A DNA stretch of 64,000 nt from SVTX01 sp045660325. Lineage in GTDB: Bacteria; Bacillota; Clostridia; Oscillospirales; CAG-272. Location of the stretch: contig JAZRDO010000019.1 in assembly GCA_045660325.1 (NCBI GenBank), positions 62,001 through 126,000 on the forward strand, read 5' to 3'. A program made the translations under genes and the position numbers. Under the pieces are notes generated by a model. That model was not told the origin of the DNA. It worked only from the letters and a program-made list of their open reading frames with translations, and did not search any database. Shown piece by piece: positions 44,033-54,221 of this stretch; the stretch's first letter is position 1, and each line of letters begins with the position of its first letter.

Positions 44033-45409
44033 TTATTTCAGATAATGATTCTTACACACGCCGCCTGAAACCTTGACTCCGCCGAGAGGCGCACCGCAAA
44101 GGGTAATTACGCCAAATCCGTTCGGCGCATCCGAAACTGTAATTTCGTATCCGTTTATGTATTCGGTTACGCGGGGATCGTCAAGTCCAAGCTCGATCTT
44201 ATTCTTGAAATTTTTACCGAGCGCGGAGAAGAGATGGTGCGAGGGAACGAGTCGTCCCTTTCTGACCTCGCCCGCAAGAACGCCCGCCGAGAATACGCCG
44301 AAGGGCATGATCTCTATATCGGGGCAAAGATACACCTTGTCGTTGTAGACAAACGGCTTTAAGTGCTCGACACCGCAAAGATTATCCGCAATGAATTTGT
44401 TTACTACGGAAATCGCCTCAAGAGTCGCCGCCTGCGGCTTGCCCTTACCGTCTCGTGCTTTTTTGTCCGCGCGGCGAATGGATTTTTCGCTTATGGTCGA
44501 CTCGGTCTTCTTCATAAGCGCGATAAACTGACCCTCGCCGTCCGAAATATAAGGATAGAAACGGCGCGTCAAGGTCATATCGTGTGTACAGCCCTCAAAG
44601 CAAATGCCGTCCGCCGTGTGATTTTTTACGGCTTCACTCACGTCGCACAAGCAAAACTCGGGATGAGAATTAAGAAAGCTATCGACGTTTTTCTCGTTTT
44701 CCTCAAGCGAAAACGTACAGGTTGAGTAGAGAAGATAGCCGTCATCAGCAACACATTTAGCGCAATTCTCTAAAATCTCCATCTGTCGCTCGGCGCACAT
44801 TTCGACGTTTTCGGGCGACCATTCCGAGAGAGCAAGCTCGTTTTTACGGAACATTCCCTCGCCCGAGCAGGGCGCGTCGCAAAGCACCAAATCAAATTTT
44901 TGGGGGTAGAATTCTGCGATATATTTTGTATCAAGATTTAAAATAACCGTATTTCTGCAGCCCAAACGCGTGATATTTTCCTCTAAAATTCGGCATCTTT
45001 TCGTAACGTATTCGTTGCAAACAACGATGCCGCTCTCTCCCACTGCCGCCGAAAGCTGAGTCGTTTTACCGCCTGGAGAAGCGCAGGTGTCAAGCACGCG
45101 CCAGCCCTTTTTTATATCGAGAGCCTTGACGGTTATCATAGCCGACGGGTCCTGCATATATATCATTCCCGCGTGGTGCTGGGGGAGTCCGCCTACCTTT
45201 GTATCATCCGTATAAAACCCTTCTGCCGCAAAGGGAATCGGCGTAGCGCCGATGGGATTTATTTTAAGATAATCCTCGGTGGATATTTTTATATTATTTA
45301 CGCGAAATGCACGCTGGGCATCTCCGTTCTCAAGGTAAGAAAACAGTCTTTCGGCATCAACGCCGTCATACCTTAACATTCTTTCCTTGAATTTTTCGGG
45401 AAGCTTCAT
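44033..45409 (-). CDS. rRNA cytosine-C5 methyltransferase, RsmF type
   Basis: 458 residues of the NOL1/NOP2/Sun family. SAM binding in CASPGGKTTQLSAAVG, catalytic cysteines in DAPCSGEGMFRK and STCTFSLEENE, and RRFYPY. SGEGMFRK and the C-terminal PUA-like domain point to the RsmF branch. Methylates a cytosine in 16S rRNA. Eleven nt after gph in an alr-gph-rsmF unit. Confidence 0.9.
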   Translation of the reverse strand: MKLPEKFKERMLRYDGVDAERLFSYLENGDAQRAFRVNNIKISTEDYLKINPIGATPIPFAAEGFYTDDTKVGGLPQHHAGMIYMQDPSAMITVKALDIKKGWRVLDTCASPGGKTTQLSAAVGESGIVVCNEYVTKRCRILEENITRLGCRNTVILNLDTKYIAEFYPQKFDLVLCDAPCSGEGMFRKNELALSEWSPENVEMCAERQMEILENCAKCVADDGYLLYSTCTFSLEENEKNVDSFLNSHPEFCLCDVSEAVKNHTADGICFEGCTHDMTLTRRFYPYISDGEGQFIALMKKTESTISEKSIRRADKKARDGKGKPQAATLEAISVVNKFIADNLCGVEHLKPFVYNDKVYLCPDIEIMPFGVFSAGVLAGEVRKGRLVPSHHLFSALGKNFKNKIELGLDDPRVTEYINGYEITVSDAPNGFGVITLCGAPLGGVKVSGGVCKNHYLK

Positions 45410-45420
45410 AAAGCGCTCCT

Positions 45421-46062
45421 TTATATCTTTTTTATAATTTCATAAAGCTCGTCCGCATTGTCCGCGAAAAGCTCGCCTCCGCATTTTTCAAGAAATTCTC
45501 GGTCGCGGAAACCCCAGGTAACACAGACGCAGGGAAGAGAAGAATTTTTTGCGGTTGCTACGTCCACGTCGGAATCGCCGACGAAGATCGCACTGTCGCA
45601 ACCAAGATAGCTCATGACCTCAAACACGCTATCAGGCGCGGGCTTTCGGGGAAAGCTCGCTCTGTCGCCGATCGCGATATCTATAAGAGATCCAAAATAT
45701 TTATTGCAAAGGGATTTCGCCGCGAAATCCACCTTGTTCGTAACGACACCGATTTTGTAGCCGTCCGCGCGAAGCTTTATAAGCATTTCGGAAAGTCCGT
45801 CGTAAACGTGAGTTTTTATGTCCGAATGCTCGCCGTAGTATTCCTTGAAGCGAGCGAGAGCCTCGTCAAATTTATCCTGCGCGTCGTCGGGGAGCGCGCG
45901 TCGTATCAGCTCGCCGACACCATTGCCGATAAACGAGTTGACCTCCTCGATGCTTCTTTTAGGGTATCCGTAGGAATCAAGCACGAAGTTTACGCTGTCG
46001 CAAAGGTCTCCGAGGGTGTTGAGCAATGTGCCGTCAAGATCAAAAATTACCGCGCGGCTCAT
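45421..46062 (-). CDS. HAD-family phosphatase, phosphoglycolate phosphatase-like
   Basis: 213 residues. Catalytic VIFDLDGTLLNT, a helical cap, then GVVTNKVDFA and FVGDSDVDVATAKN. Closest in pattern to Gph, which removes 2-phosphoglycolate, but HAD substrates cannot be set from sequence. Its ATG overlaps the alr stop (ATGA), implying coupled translation. Confidence 0.88.
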   Translation of the reverse strand: MSRAVIFDLDGTLLNTLGDLCDSVNFVLDSYGYPKRSIEEVNSFIGNGVGELIRRALPDDAQDKFDEALARFKEYYGEHSDIKTHVYDGLSEMLIKLRADGYKIGVVTNKVDFAAKSLCNKYFGSLIDIAIGDRASFPRKPAPDSVFEVMSYLGCDSAIFVGDSDVDVATAKNSSLPCVCVTWGFRDREFLEKCGGELFADNADELYEIIKKI

Positions 46063-47261
46063 TTTTCTTCCCCCGAAATATATCTTCTTTCAACTCGTGA
46101 TGAGATGCCGCATACGATTTCATATTCAAGGAAGCCCGAATTTTTCGCGATAGTCTCAAGAGTGCCCGCCTCATAACCGAACATGGAAACGCGGTCAAGC
46201 GGCTCGGCATCGGGAATATCGGTTACGTCCGCCATACACTGATCCATACAAACTCTGCCGACAAGTCTTGCAATATACTTACCGCTCCGAGTATTTATCT
46301 GCACCAATGATCCCTTATACATTCTGAAAAATCCGTCTGCGTAGCCGATCGGGATCGTCGCGATTCTTCTTCTGCTCTCGGCGATAAACGTTCCCCCGTA
46401 GCCAAGCTCCTCGCCCGCTTCCATTGTGTGAATATGGGAAATAAGGCTCTGAAGCTCCATTACGGGCTCAAGAGAAAATTCCATATTTTCAATAGGATTA
46501 TAGCCGTAAAGCATAATGCCGAGGCGCACGCCGTCGAGCTGGAATTCGGGATATTTTACATTGCCCGCGCTATTGCAGATATGACAAAAGCCGATATCAA
46601 AGCCTGCCTCACAAAGTCTGTTTTTAACTGCCATAAAGCGGGAATACTGTCTTTCCGTATGATTAAAGTCCGCGCCCGATTCGTCCTCATCGCTCTTTGC
46701 AAAGTGGGAGAACATACCCGTAATATTTAAATTTTTAAGCTTTGAAATTTCAAGAATATCTCTTGCGGTGCTATCTGCATCCTTGTCGCTGTGGGAAACG
46801 AATCCAACTCGGTTCATACCCGTGTCGAGCTTTATGTGGACGTTTACGCGAACGCCCGAAAGCTTTGCGGACTCGGCAAGCTCCAAGCAATAGCCAAAGG
46901 AGATGCCCGCCTGAATGATATTAAGCTCGGAGAGACGCGCCGCGTATTCTGTGGGAGTAAAGCCAAGAATAAGAATATCGGGCTCGTTTTCTTCGTGTGT
47001 TATCGTTCGAAGGAAGAGGCGAAGAGAGGTCGCTTCCTCAATAGAGGAAACCGCGAAGAAGTCGCATCCGCAGGAGAGAAGCGCCTCGGCGCATTCATTC
47101 GCGCCATGACCGTAGCCGTCCGCCTTAATAACGCAAATATGACGCTTATCAGGAGAGCAGGCAGCGAGCTTTTTATAGTTGTTTTTTAAATTATCGAGGT
47201 TTATCCAAGCGATATTTTTAGGATTTTCAACGCTCGGAAGGGTAGAATATAACCGTGGCAT
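46059..47261 (-). CDS. alr: Alanine racemase
   Basis: 400 residues. PLP lysine in VIKADGYGHGA, LDTGMNRVGF, and the C-terminal domain with RIATIPIGYADGF and GRVCMDQCMADVT. Supplies D-alanine for peptidoglycan; the D-Ala-processing carboxypeptidase near 58.5 kb acts downstream in wall metabolism. The start at 47261 yields the normal N-terminus; a start at 47351 would cross the promoter. Confidence 0.95.
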   Translation of the reverse strand: MPRLYSTLPSVENPKNIAWINLDNLKNNYKKLAACSPDKRHICVIKADGYGHGANECAEALLSCGCDFFAVSSIEEATSLRLFLRTITHEENEPDILILGFTPTEYAARLSELNIIQAGISFGYCLELAESAKLSGVRVNVHIKLDTGMNRVGFVSHSDKDADSTARDILEISKLKNLNITGMFSHFAKSDEDESGADFNHTERQYSRFMAVKNRLCEAGFDIGFCHICNSAGNVKYPEFQLDGVRLGIMLYGYNPIENMEFSLEPVMELQSLISHIHTMEAGEELGYGGTFIAESRRRIATIPIGYADGFFRMYKGSLVQINTRSGKYIARLVGRVCMDQCMADVTDIPDAEPLDRVSMFGYEAGTLETIAKNSGFLEYEIVCGISSRVERRYISGEEK

Positions 47262-47309
47262 ATTTTTTGCCTTTCTTGAAAAATTTTTAAAAATTCGTAA
47301 TTCATAATT

Positions 47310-47338
47310 ATTATAACACAAAATGAACGAAATTTCAA
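47310..47338 (-). promoter_or_regulatory. Promoter of alr-gph-rsmF
   Basis: On the minus strand TTGAAA (47333-47338), 17-bp spacer, TATAAT (47310-47315). Confidence 0.78.
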
Positions 47339-47382
47339 CTGATTTGAACAATAAATATAAATATAATAATATTCATATATTG

Positions 47383-47411
47383 TTGACAAGTAAAGGAAAA
47401 TATGCTAAAAT
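47383..47411 (+). promoter_or_regulatory. Promoter of the transketolase genes
   Basis: TTGACA (47383-47388), 17-bp spacer, TAAAAT (47406-47411); divergent from the alr promoter. Confidence 0.83.
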
Positions 47412-47465
47412 GTAATGTGAATAACTATGTGCATTTGAAATTTTATTTAACGGACGGAGGCACTT

Positions 47466-48293
47466 ATGGATAACACAAGAATTTCAGAGCTTTCAAGGAT
47501 CGCGACGAAGGTTCGTCTCGGAATCATCAATTCCACGCACGCGGCAAAATGCGGTCATCCCGGCGGCTCACTTTCTATTGCAGATATGATAACCTACCTC
47601 TATTTTGAGGCTATGAATATTGATCCCGAAAATCCCAAGGCTGAGAATCGCGACAGATTCGTTCTCTCGAAGGGACACACTGCTCCCGCGCTTTACAGCA
47701 CGCTCGCGCTCCGCGGCTATTTCCCCGAGGAAGAGCTTCTGACGCTCAGAAAGATTGATTCCAGACTTCAGGGACATCCCGATATGAAGGGCATTCCCGG
47801 CGTTGATATGACGACGGGCTCGCTCGGTCTTGGCATCTCCGCAGCTTGCGGTATGGCACTTGCGGGCAAGATCGACCGTAAGGATTACAGAGTTTATACT
47901 ATTCTCGGCGACGGCGAGAGCGAGGAGGGGCAGGTTTGGGAGGCTTGTATGTTTGCTTCTCACTACAAGCTTGACAACCTCTGCGTTATTATCGACTACA
48001 ACGGTCTTCAGATCGACGGCCCCGTATCCGAGGTTATGAATCCCGCTCCCTTTGAGGCAAAGCTTTCGGCGTTCGGCTTTGAGGTCGTAACAATTAACGG
48101 ACACGATTTTTGCGAAATTGAATCCGCTATTAAAAAGTTCAAGGCAAACAGCGGCAAGCCCTTTGCGATCGTTATGAATACAGTTAAGGGTAAGGGTGTT
48201 TCCTTTATGGAAAACAAGGTGAGCTGGCACGGCGCCGCTCCCAACGACGAGCAGAGAGATATCGCTATTGCAGAGCTTTCGGCACTTTTATAA
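47466..48293 (+). CDS. Transketolase, N-terminal subunit
   Basis: 275 residues. Thiamine diphosphate binding in GDGESEEGQVWEA ... DYNGLQ, with GHPGGSLSIADM and SKGHTAPALY upstream. The usual single-chain transketolase is split into two genes, as in many Clostridia and archaea. Acts in the non-oxidative pentose phosphate pathway. 15 nt before the partner. Confidence 0.96.
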   Translation: MDNTRISELSRIATKVRLGIINSTHAAKCGHPGGSLSIADMITYLYFEAMNIDPENPKAENRDRFVLSKGHTAPALYSTLALRGYFPEEELLTLRKIDSRLQGHPDMKGIPGVDMTTGSLGLGISAACGMALAGKIDRKDYRVYTILGDGESEEGQVWEACMFASHYKLDNLCVIIDYNGLQIDGPVSEVMNPAPFEAKLSAFGFEVVTINGHDFCEIESAIKKFKANSGKPFAIVMNTVKGKGVSFMENKVSWHGAAPNDEQRDIAIAELSALL

Positions 48294-48308
48294 TAGGGGG
48301 AAGAGACT

Positions 48309-49250
48309 ATGGCAGAGAATATAGCAACAAGAGAAGCCTACGGCAAGGCGCTCGTAGAGCTGGCAGATAAATATGATTTCGTAGTTCTTGACGCGGACCT
48401 TGCGGCGGCTACAAAGACAGGCCTGTTTAAAAAGGCACACCCCGACAGATTTTTTGATTGCGGTATCGCAGAGGGAAATATGATGACCGTAGCTGCAGGT
48501 CTTGCGGCGGCGGGCAAGATGACGTTCGCATCCTCGTTTGCAATGTTTGCGGCAGGACGCGCATTCGAGCAGGTAAGAAACAGCATCGGCTACCCTCATC
48601 TCAACGTAAAGATCGGCGCAACACACGGCGGTATTACGGTTGGCGAGGACGGTGCTACACACCAGTGTCTTGAGGACATCGCGCTTATGAGAACCATCCC
48701 CGGTATGACTGTTATCAATCCCGCGGACGCGGTTGAGGCAAGAGCGGCGGTTGAAGCGGCTATGCAGACGTACGGCCCCTTCTATATGCGATTCGGACGC
48801 TACGCAGTTCCCGTGATCAACGACCGTCCCGACTACAAGTTTGAGCTTGGAAAAGGCGTAACGCTCCGTGAGGGTACGGACGTAACTATTATCGGCTCGG
48901 GCATTATGGTTTCTATCGCGCTTGAGGCGGCAGAGCTTCTCGCGGCAGAGGGAATAAGTGCAAGAGTTGTAAACATTCACACAATAAAGCCCATCGACCG
49001 CGACATTATCATTAAGGCGGCAAAGGAGACCGGCGCTATCGTTACAGCGGAGGAGCACAACGTTATCGGTGCGCTCGGCTCGGCGGTTGCAGAGGTGCTC
49101 TGCGAGGAATGTCCTGTGCCTATGATGAGAGTCGGCGTTGAAGACAAGTTCGGTAAATCCGGTGCAGTAAAGCCCTTGCTTGAGGAATACGGACTTACAA
49201 AGGAAAACATTGCCGAGAAGGCAAAGCGTGCAATCGCACTCAAAAAGTAA
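48309..49250 (+). CDS. Transketolase, C-terminal subunit
   Basis: 313 residues carrying the pyrimidine-binding and C-terminal domains: VVLDADLAAATKTG, DCGIAEGNMMTVAAGLA, THGGITVGEDGATHQ and FYMRFGR are diagnostic. It forms the active enzyme with the preceding gene product. Ribosome site AGGGGG. Confidence 0.96.
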   Translation: MAENIATREAYGKALVELADKYDFVVLDADLAAATKTGLFKKAHPDRFFDCGIAEGNMMTVAAGLAAAGKMTFASSFAMFAAGRAFEQVRNSIGYPHLNVKIGATHGGITVGEDGATHQCLEDIALMRTIPGMTVINPADAVEARAAVEAAMQTYGPFYMRFGRYAVPVINDRPDYKFELGKGVTLREGTDVTIIGSGIMVSIALEAAELLAAEGISARVVNIHTIKPIDRDIIIKAAKETGAIVTAEEHNVIGALGSAVAEVLCEECPVPMMRVGVEDKFGKSGAVKPLLEEYGLTKENIAEKAKRAIALKK

Positions 49251-49269
49251 TATATAAAAGGATTTTAAA

Positions 49270-50580
49270 ATGGTAAAAATAACAGGAGTTGAGCCGCACA
49301 GCCGCAGCGAGAAAAACGGCATAGCTGCAGGCGATTTTCTCCTTTCAATCAACGGGCGTGAGATACGCGACGTGCTTGATTACAGATTCTTCCTTACCGA
49401 TACTAAGGTTGAGCTTTTGCTTTCAAGAGACGGCAACGAATACACGGTAAATATCAAAAAGCAGCAGTACGACGATATCGGTCTTGAATTTGAGACACCC
49501 CTTATGGACAAAAAGCAGTCCTGTCATAACAAATGTATTTTCTGCTTTATCGACCAGCTTCCCGAGGGAATGAGAGAGACTCTCTACTTTAAAGACGACG
49601 ATTCCCGTCTTTCGTTCCTGCACGGAAACTACATCACGCTTACGAATTTACACGAGCGTGATATCGACCGCATCATTGAGATGCACATATCTCCCATAAA
49701 CATTTCGGTACACACCACAAACCCCGAGCTTCGTGTTAAGATGATGCACAACAAGCGCGCGGGTGAGGTGCTTTCCTATATGAAAAGACTTGCCGACGCA
49801 GGCATCTCTCTTTGCGGACAGATCGTTCTTTGCCGCGGCATCAACGACGGCGAGGAGCTTCTCCGCTCCATGAGAGATCTCTCCGAGCTTTTCCCCGCAA
49901 TGACGAGCGTTTCCATCGTTCCCGCGGGTCTTACGAAATTCCGAGAAAAGCTCTACCCCTTAACGCTTTACACCAAGGACGAAGCAAGGGCGATCATTGA
50001 AACGGTCGACGGATATGCGCGCGAAATGGTAGAGAAGTGCGGTCACAGAATATTCTTTGCCGCTGACGAGCTTTACCTCAAGGCGGAGCTTCCGCTTCCC
50101 GACGAGGACTACTACGAGGGCTATTCCCAGATAGAAAACGGCGTGGGAATGATCACGTCCATGACCGACGAGTTCGTATACGAGCTCGACTATATCGACG
50201 AGCTTTTGCCCGATGCAAAATTGCCCCGAGAGATCTCGATAGCAACGGGCGTTGCAGCTTACGGATCAATTTCCGATATGGCAAGAATGCTTGAAGGCAA
50301 GGTGGACGGACTTAAGATCAACGTATACAAAATTATAAATCACTTTTTCGGAGAGAGCATAACCGTGGCAGGTTTGCTTACGGGCAAGGATCTCTCGGAG
50401 CAGCTTGAAGGTAAAGCCTTGGGCGAGGCTCTTTTCTTCCCCGAGAATATGCTCCGCGCAGGCGAGGACATATTCCTTGACGATATGACACCCGAAGATT
50501 TAAGTGAAAAATTAGGAGTGAGAGTATCTCCCGCATCGAATGACGGCGGAAAATTTATACGCGACCTCTTGCTCGGATAA
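49270..50580 (+). CDS. DUF512 radical SAM protein with N-terminal PDZ-like domain
   Basis: 436 residues. PDZ-like residues 1-60 (PHSRSEKNGIAAGDFLLSIN), then the cluster-binding CHNKCIFCFIDQLP (CxxxCxxC) of radical SAM proteins and the DUF512 domain. Found just upstream of der in very many Clostridia; function unknown. 34 nt before der, so co-transcribed and perhaps linked to ribosome assembly. Confidence 0.92.
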   Translation: MVKITGVEPHSRSEKNGIAAGDFLLSINGREIRDVLDYRFFLTDTKVELLLSRDGNEYTVNIKKQQYDDIGLEFETPLMDKKQSCHNKCIFCFIDQLPEGMRETLYFKDDDSRLSFLHGNYITLTNLHERDIDRIIEMHISPINISVHTTNPELRVKMMHNKRAGEVLSYMKRLADAGISLCGQIVLCRGINDGEELLRSMRDLSELFPAMTSVSIVPAGLTKFREKLYPLTLYTKDEARAIIETVDGYAREMVEKCGHRIFFAADELYLKAELPLPDEDYYEGYSQIENGVGMITSMTDEFVYELDYIDELLPDAKLPREISIATGVAAYGSISDMARMLEGKVDGLKINVYKIINHFFGESITVAGLLTGKDLSEQLEGKALGEALFFPENMLRAGEDIFLDDMTPEDLSEKLGVRVSPASNDGGKFIRDLLLG

Positions 50581-50614
50581 AAAGAAAAACACCCTTTGGA
50601 TAAGGAGAAGATAA

Positions 50615-51949
50615 ATGGCAAAACCTATAATTGCAATAGTGGGCAGACCTAACGTAGGAAAAAGCACACTTTTCAATAAGCTTATCGGCGAGCGCCGTTC
50701 CATAGTTGAGGACGAGCCCGGCGTAACAAGAGACAGAATATACGGCGAGACCGAATGGTGCGGTAAGAGATTTATCGTTATCGACACGGGCGGTATTGAG
50801 CCCAAGACGGACGATATAATTCTCTCCCAGATGAAGATGCAGGCGCAGATCGCGATCGACGACGCGGACGTTATCCTGTTTATGTGCGACGTTCGCACAG
50901 GTCTTACCGCAAACGACAGAGATATCGCCATTATGCTCAAAAAGAGCGGAAAGCCCATTATTCCCTGTATCAACAAGTGCGACAGCGTAGGCAGAGTTCC
51001 TATGGAATTCTACGAATTCTACGAGCTTGGCTTTGACTGTGAGCCCATCGCGCTCTCATCCGTTCACGGAACGGGCTCGGGCGATATTCTCGACCGTTGC
51101 ATTGAAGCGCTCGGCGACTGGGATTACGAGGAAGAGGAGGACGACTCTATCAAGGTTGCCGTAATCGGTAAGCCTAACGCGGGCAAATCCTCTATCATCA
51201 ACAAGATGCTCGGCGAGCAGCGTCTTATCGTTTCCAACATTGCGGGAACGACTCGCGACGCTATCGACACGCCCCTTGAAAACAAGCACGGCAAGTACAC
51301 CATGATCGACACAGCGGGTCTCCGCCGTCAGTCAAAGGTATTTGACAAGATAGAAAAATTCAGTGTTCTTCGCGCTCACATGGCAGTTGAACGCGCAGAC
51401 GTTTGTCTTATTATGATCGACGCGGAGCGCGGAATAACCGAGCAGGACGAGAAGATCGCGGGTATTGCTCACGATTCGGGTAAGGCATCCATTATCGTTG
51501 TTAACAAGTGGGATGCTATCGAGAAGGACAATTCCACGGTTAAGGAATACGAAAACCAGATAAGAACTCATCTCGCATTTATGCCCTATGCTCCCATTAT
51601 CTTTGTTTCCGCAAAGACGGGGCAGAGAATTGACGATCTCTTTGAGAGAATCAACTACGTTCGCAACCAGTCGACATTCAGAATCGCGACGGGTATGCTC
51701 AACGACGTTCTCGGCGAGGCGACTATGAGAACACAGCCTCCGTCCGACAAGGGCAAGAGACTCAAGATATATTATATGACTCAGATCGGAGTTACACCTC
51801 CTACGTTCGTTATCTTCTGTAACAACGCCGAGCTCTTCCATTTCTCCTACCAGAGATATCTTGAAAACTGTCTGCGCGAGACGTTTGGCTTCGTTGGTAC
51901 TCCCATAAAGCTCATAATTCGCGAGAGAGGCGACGAAAACGACAAATAA
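50615..51949 (+). CDS. der: Ribosome-associated GTPase Der (EngA)
   Basis: 444 residues with two GTPase domains in tandem: first GRPNVGKST, second GKPNAGKSS with IAGTTRDAID, and the C-terminal KH-like domain (YYMTQIGVTPPTFVIF). Essential for 50S assembly. Normal length. Confidence 0.97.
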   Translation: MAKPIIAIVGRPNVGKSTLFNKLIGERRSIVEDEPGVTRDRIYGETEWCGKRFIVIDTGGIEPKTDDIILSQMKMQAQIAIDDADVILFMCDVRTGLTANDRDIAIMLKKSGKPIIPCINKCDSVGRVPMEFYEFYELGFDCEPIALSSVHGTGSGDILDRCIEALGDWDYEEEEDDSIKVAVIGKPNAGKSSIINKMLGEQRLIVSNIAGTTRDAIDTPLENKHGKYTMIDTAGLRRQSKVFDKIEKFSVLRAHMAVERADVCLIMIDAERGITEQDEKIAGIAHDSGKASIIVVNKWDAIEKDNSTVKEYENQIRTHLAFMPYAPIIFVSAKTGQRIDDLFERINYVRNQSTFRIATGMLNDVLGEATMRTQPPSDKGKRLKIYYMTQIGVTPPTFVIFCNNAELFHFSYQRYLENCLRETFGFVGTPIKLIIRERGDENDK

Positions 51950-51963
51950 AGAAAGAATACGGT

Positions 51964-52650
51964 ATGGACAACAAGAATAAAAACGCGATGCCGCCCGAGG
52001 ATTTTACTCCTCTGTACAAGATAGCGGCGGTAATAATCGCGGCGGGAATTCTTATGCTTTGTCTTTCATTCGTAAGGCTTGAATATCCCTTGCTCAAATA
52101 CGGAGTAATGGGTCTTGGTATAGCCCTCATTTCTACGGGAGTTGCGTTTATATTCATAATCAACTCCGCAAAGAAATTTACAAAGCAGAAGCATAATTAT
52201 TTCCTGTATGACAGAAAGACAAGAAAGGAAATTGACGTAAACGCGCTGACCTTCTCGGATATTCGCGTGAAGGTGCAAAAATATATGTCGCTCTTCAGAC
52301 GCGGCAAAAAGCTTTACGTTGGCGACCTTTTTAACAGCGACATTAATATTCCTTCGGCGATAAGAACTCTTTTCTGCTACGAGCTGCTTTACGAGATAAG
52401 CGAAAGCGGAGCCGACACACAGAAGGCAAAGAGATTTCTTTCCTTCGGCAACGAGTGTGCGGGCATATTCTACGCCTATCTTGCCGCGGCGGGCGAGCTT
52501 CAGCTCGCAGAAAAGCTTCGCTCTTACTTCAACGCCCATTCAAACGGCGAGGATTCGGCGGAAAAGCTTCACAAATTCCTTGATACGAACAAAAAGTATC
52601 TTGAAGCAGCGATCGTAAGATTCACGAAGGATCATATTGATGAATTCTGA
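51964..52650 (+). CDS. Hypothetical two-helix membrane protein
   Basis: 228 residues. Helices at about 19-39 and 43-66 form a hairpin near the N-terminus; the C-terminal 160 residues are soluble, charged and predicted helical. No family recognised. It starts 14 nt after der in the operon where many Clostridia have plsY and gpsA, which are absent here. A repeat element follows. Confidence 0.78.
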   Translation: MDNKNKNAMPPEDFTPLYKIAAVIIAAGILMLCLSFVRLEYPLLKYGVMGLGIALISTGVAFIFIINSAKKFTKQKHNYFLYDRKTRKEIDVNALTFSDIRVKVQKYMSLFRRGKKLYVGDLFNSDINIPSAIRTLFCYELLYEISESGADTQKAKRFLSFGNECAGIFYAYLAAAGELQLAEKLRSYFNAHSNGEDSAEKLHKFLDTNKKYLEAAIVRFTKDHIDEF

Positions 52651-52671
52651 CGGTTGCACGGCAAACTAATA

Positions 52672-52832
52672 AGTGCAGAATGCAGAATGCAGAGTGCAGA
52701 GTTAAAAGAAACCCGTAAGGGCGATTCAAGAATCGCCTGTGAATACAAGGTTAAATATAATGTTAAACGGAGATTTTCGGCTCGCCCGAAAATCCTCCTT
52801 AACTCTGCACTCTTAACTCTTAACTTTGCACT
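52672..52832. repeat. Heptamer-iteron palindromic repeat, copy 1
   Basis: Left half (52672-52705) is AGTGCAGAATGCAGA-type heptamers, right half (52799-52832) the inverted TTAACTCTGCACTC-type heptamers, and the centre (52768-52798) is the hairpin GATTTTCGG-GCTCG-CCGAAAATC in near form. An extra hairpin GGCGATTC/GAATCGCC lies at 52718-52738. Related copies occur at 54.8, 57.8, 57.95 and 59.55 kb. Confidence 0.85.
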
Positions 52833-52884
52833 TTATAAAATGTACAAGGAAAAATCAAACACTTAACACAAAGGAGCACCAAAC

Positions 52885-54165
52885 GTGTTTATTGATAACG
52901 TAAAGGTATATCTCAAGGCAGGCGACGGCGGTAACGGCGCGGTTGCCTTTCACAGAGAAAAATACGTTGCCGCAGGCGGTCCTGACGGCGGCGACGGCGG
53001 ACACGGCGGTAATATCATATTCCGCGTAGACGAGGGCGCAAACACGCTTCTCGCATTCAGATACAAAAGAAAATTCATAGCCGAAAACGGCGGTAACGGT
53101 TCAGGCAACAAATTCCACGGCAAGACGGGTGAGGACATAATCGTGCTCGTACCCGCGGGCACGCTTATAAAGGATGCCGAAACAGGCAAGATCATCCACG
53201 ATATGTCCGAGGACGACGGCGCGGATTACGTTTGCTGTCGAGGCGGCCGCGGCGGCTGGGGCAACCGTCATTTTGCGACACCCACACGTCAGGTGCCTAT
53301 GTTTGCAAAGAACGGCACGAAGGGACAGGAGAGAGAAGTCATTCTCGAGCTTAAGATGCTCGCGGACGTAGGACTTATCGGTATGCCGAGCGTTGGCAAA
53401 TCCTCCATTCTCTCGGTTATTTCCTCCGCAAAGCCCAAGATCGCAGACTACCATTTTACAACTCTTTCTCCCAATCTCGGCGTAGTTTCCACGGGTGGCG
53501 AGAGCGGCTTCGTTGCGGCGGACATCCCCGGTCTTATCGAGGGCGCATCCGATGGCGCAGGTCTTGGACATGCATTCCTTCGCCACGTTGACAGATGCCG
53601 ACTTCTTCTTCACGTAGTTGATATTTCCTGCTTTGAGGGCAGAAATCCCATAGACGATATTATCACTATCAACCGCGAGCTTGAGCGCTACAGCCCCGAG
53701 CTTGCAACACGCCCCCAGATGATCATCGCAAACAAGGTCGACTCTCTCGACGAGGAGCTCGTTGATATCGAGGCGTTTGAAAAATTCGTTGACGACAACG
53801 GCTGGGAGATGATGTACATTTCGGCATACACGGGCGAAAACCTTGACGAAATGGTACAGAGAGTCGGCGACAGACTCAAGCTTCTTCCTCCTATGACAGT
53901 CTACGAGAGCGAATACGACGATAGCGACGCTTACGTTGGCGGCGGCAAGGAAACTACTATCAAGAACGTAAACGGCACGTACGTTGTCGAGGGCGAATGG
54001 CTCTTCAACCTTATGGGACAGATCAACTTCTCGAACTACGAATCCCTCAACTTCTTCCAGAGAGTGCTTGACAAGAGCGGCGTTTTCTCGGCTCTTGAGG
54101 CAAAGGGCTGCCGTGAGGGTGATACGGTTTCCATTTACGATTTTGAATTCGACTATATCAAGTAA
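52885..54165 (+). CDS. obgE: GTPase ObgE/CgtA
   Basis: 426 residues: glycine-rich Obg domain (AGDGGNGAVAFHREKYV), GTPase with GMPSVGKSS, DIPGLIEGASDGAGLG and NKVD, and the C-terminal OCT domain. Acts in late 50S assembly and stress response. Starts with GTG after AAGGAG. Confidence 0.97.
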   Translation: MFIDNVKVYLKAGDGGNGAVAFHREKYVAAGGPDGGDGGHGGNIIFRVDEGANTLLAFRYKRKFIAENGGNGSGNKFHGKTGEDIIVLVPAGTLIKDAETGKIIHDMSEDDGADYVCCRGGRGGWGNRHFATPTRQVPMFAKNGTKGQEREVILELKMLADVGLIGMPSVGKSSILSVISSAKPKIADYHFTTLSPNLGVVSTGGESGFVAADIPGLIEGASDGAGLGHAFLRHVDRCRLLLHVVDISCFEGRNPIDDIITINRELERYSPELATRPQMIIANKVDSLDEELVDIEAFEKFVDDNGWEMMYISAYTGENLDEMVQRVGDRLKLLPPMTVYESEYDDSDAYVGGGKETTIKNVNGTYVVEGEWLFNLMGQINFSNYESLNFFQRVLDKSGVFSALEAKGCREGDTVSIYDFEFDYIK

Positions 54166-54221
54166 TTTTTAAAAGAAAAGACATTAAAATAGCCGCAACG
54201 CGCGGCAGAACGGAGTAACCT

